From contig JAFJTR010000097.1 of NCBI GenBank assembly GCA_022559985.1, positions 42,211 to 106,210 on the forward strand: a stretch of 64,000 bases of DNA. Direction: 5' to 3'. Of the stretch, positions 62,279 to 64,000 are shown piece by piece. The translations under genes were made by a program, and so were the position numbers. Position 1 is the first letter of the stretch. Every line of letters starts with the position of its first letter. This DNA comes from Parastagonospora avenae f. sp. tritici 18332-5 (lineage: Eukaryota > Ascomycota > Dothideomycetes > Pleosporales > Phaeosphaeriaceae). Under the pieces are notes generated by a model, which was not told the DNA's origin, did no database searches, and saw only the letters and a list, made by a program, of their open reading frames with translations.

Positions 62279-64000
62279 ATGGAAGATATAGCACCCCCTC
62301 CCGACCTGCTCTACAGCTTATATAAGGAAGCGTACAACGCGCTTAAGACCTATGGCATGCAGCATAGCTACAGCTTCGTCCTTAAGCGAAGTTAGCCTTA
62401 CAATTTGACTATTAAGACACGCTATTACTATTATTGCGACTGTTTTAGACACAACTATTAGTTAAGCGCAAAGGTTTTAAGCACAAGTACACGCTCTACT
62501 AGATGCCCTTTTAAGCTTGTTATCTTTATAACAAAGCACAGCAATTAATAGAAGTTAGAAGTACAAAACAAAGACTATAACTATCCTTAGTTAATTAACT
62601 TAAGCGCGCATAATGTCTACCGCAGACGTACACTAGCACAGAAGGAGATGATAGAATTAATGACCCATGCTGGCGTGCGCCCTATGCAGATACTGGCTGC
62701 CATCTAGAGAGAGGATCAGGACACACTAGTATCTGCCACCGATATCCGCAGCGAGAGGAAGACTATTAGAGAGAAGCATCTTAATAGAAGAAGCCTAGTA
62801 GAGACGTTGCTAGACGACCTATCTACGACAGACTAGATCTTTGCTGTTAAGAAGGACGACAACAATCGCGTCTAGAACCTCTTCTTCGCCTACTAGAAGC
62901 AGGTTAAGCTTCTTCTAGCGAATCCTGATATCCTACTAATAGACTGCACATACCGAACTAACAAGTACAAGCTTCTACTACTACATATACTAGGCTGCAC
63001 TAACCTGCAGACGTTTTTCTCTGCAGGCTTCTGCTTCCTTAGTAACAAGACACATGCAGACTACTATTAGGCAATCGCGAATTTCCTCTATAAGACTGGT
63101 GTGCTACAACTACGTGTATTTATTAGCGATTAGGAAGAAGCATTAAAGATGTTAGCTCGCTCGCTACTTCTAGGAGTTCCTTAGCTCCTGTGCGTATAGC
63201 ACATTAATAAAAACGTTTAGACGAAAGCGCAACAAACGTGGCAAGACGCTAATAGTGTAATAAAAGAGGAAAAGCAGAGGATTGCTAAACAAAGAGCTTT
63301 GTTTATGAAACGCTAGACTTAGGTATGCTAGCCCTTATTGTTGGGAGCGCTCTAAGAAGACGCTTCTATATTACGTAGTCCTAGGCTAACTAGAGCAGTT
63401 AGTCTACGCGAAGAGGCTATTAGAGTTCTAATTTAAATAGAACGATTTGCTTAAAGATTACAGTCACTAGTTAGAGCTATGCAGGTACCTGCAAGAGAAT
63501 TAATACCTAACACGCACGGAGTGGGCAGCTGCGTAGACCTCTTATCACCGGCATTATAACACGATTATAAGCTTACTAGTTAAAGGGATGCATAAGGTCT
63601 TAAAAGACTACTTAATAACTTTAACAGGCGACTTGCTTCGTGTTGTTAGGAGGATTAAGCAGATAGTTAAGAGCTAATACAATAAGTATAGAAAGGAGAT
63701 CGCTTCTTTGAGACACAGCACCAAGTTTCAGCACAAGCTCGAGTCTATGCTATTCCTGCCTCCTAGAATCCATGACGTCCTGACACCACTAGCTATCGAG
63801 CGCATCAGACAACAAGATTTGCTACGTCAGAAAGAACAAAAACAGCGTCGTGGCAGGTATCCTTGTTTAGGCCTCTTCGAGAAAACGAATAGTCTCCCTT
63901 ATCGTCACACGCTGCAGGAAATAATAGCTGCTAGATCTACGCTACGATTAAATCACCTCTACGATGATTATTAGCGCTATTAACGTGAGCAAGGACCTTC
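62279..64000 (+). mobile_element. Mutator-like (MULE) transposase with many RIP-type stop codons, runs off the right edge
   Basis: One reading frame from ATG 62279 can be followed to at least 63974 by family likeness but contains about twenty stops, nearly all TAG. The N terminus MEDIAPPPDLLYSLYKEAYN and SYSFVLKRS resemble the FAR1-type DNA-binding part. The central MULE transposase domain is readable in LLANPDILLIDCTYRTNKYK, LLHILGCTNLQTFFSAGFCF and later LARSLLLGVP. The C-terminal part 63708-63974 is open (FLPPRIHDVLTPLAIERIRQ). TAG replaces Trp (TGG) or Gln (CAG) codons, the result of G-to-A and C-to-T changes at TpG/CpA, as in repeat-induced point mutation. The element is dead. Its right end is outside the window. 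Confidence 0.88.

Noticed and set aside
62279..63974. Idea that in-frame TAG codons in the transposase are recoded to an amino acid
   Set aside because: The genome's other genes use TAG as a normal stop, and TpG/CpA-to-TpA changes by RIP explain the TAGs without recoding.

Overview
This window is nuclear DNA of a filamentous ascomycete (Pezizomycotina), most likely a plant-associated Dothideomycete. Protein genes carry short introns of about 46-99 nt with GT(A/G)-type donors and CTAAC/CTGAC-like branch sites. Both strands are used about equally and there are no operons. The gene set is typically fungal: HET-domain genes, a Zn2Cys6 regulator, AA9/GH62/GH93/GH115 cell-wall enzymes, a siderophore transporter, and a transposon bearing RIP-like mutations. 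The class-level assignment is inference from gene content and style; I cannot name the species.

Layout. 1-16 kb is mostly housekeeping: the 5' part of an SSU72 RNA polymerase II CTD phosphatase gene (minus, cut by the left edge), an NBP2/Skb5-type SH3 adaptor, an alpha/beta-hydrolase fused to a tyrosine phosphatase, a small membrane protein, a dihydroxy-acid dehydratase (ILV3 family) with an 8-nt microexon, ribosomal protein S19 with a 5-nt microexon, a HET-domain gene with one in-frame stop inside its most conserved motif, and a SHB17-like sugar bisphosphatase. 17-22 kb is a plant-cell-wall block: GH62 and GH93 arabinan/arabinoxylan enzymes and an AA9 copper oxygenase. 24-34 kb holds DOM34/Pelota, an F-box-like fungal protein, a secreted intradiol dioxygenase, a Zn2Cys6 regulator and a tiny zinc-ribbon gene.

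34-48 kb holds a decayed hormone-sensitive-lipase-type esterase gene divergent from an intact siderophore-type MFS transporter, two lineage-type proteins of unknown function, and a GH115 alpha-glucuronidase, which would act on the same xylan as GH62. 48-56 kb has a UPF0390 protein, MTC1, a large AT-hook/RGG nuclear protein and a proline- and Arg/Asp-rich protein. 57-61 kb has a second, clearly broken HET gene (core motif lost at a run of 16 C, plus a nonsense codon) and a BED-type zinc finger fused to a TENA/THI-4 domain. From about 61.9 kb to the right edge lies a Mutator-like (MULE) transposase riddled with stop codons of the RIP type.

How the genes fit together: GH62, GH93, AA9 and GH115 form a hemicellulose/cellulose-degrading set, and several carry GGCTAA-type sites of the XlnR/Xyr1 kind upstream. 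Two HET genes and one esterase gene are in decay, and these sit in the accessory parts of the window. I recognised no tRNA, rRNA or CRISPR array. The most unusual observations are the 5-nt coding exon in the S19 gene, the two differently broken HET genes, the two domain fusions, and the sequence-context bias of the RIP-like mutations in the transposon.
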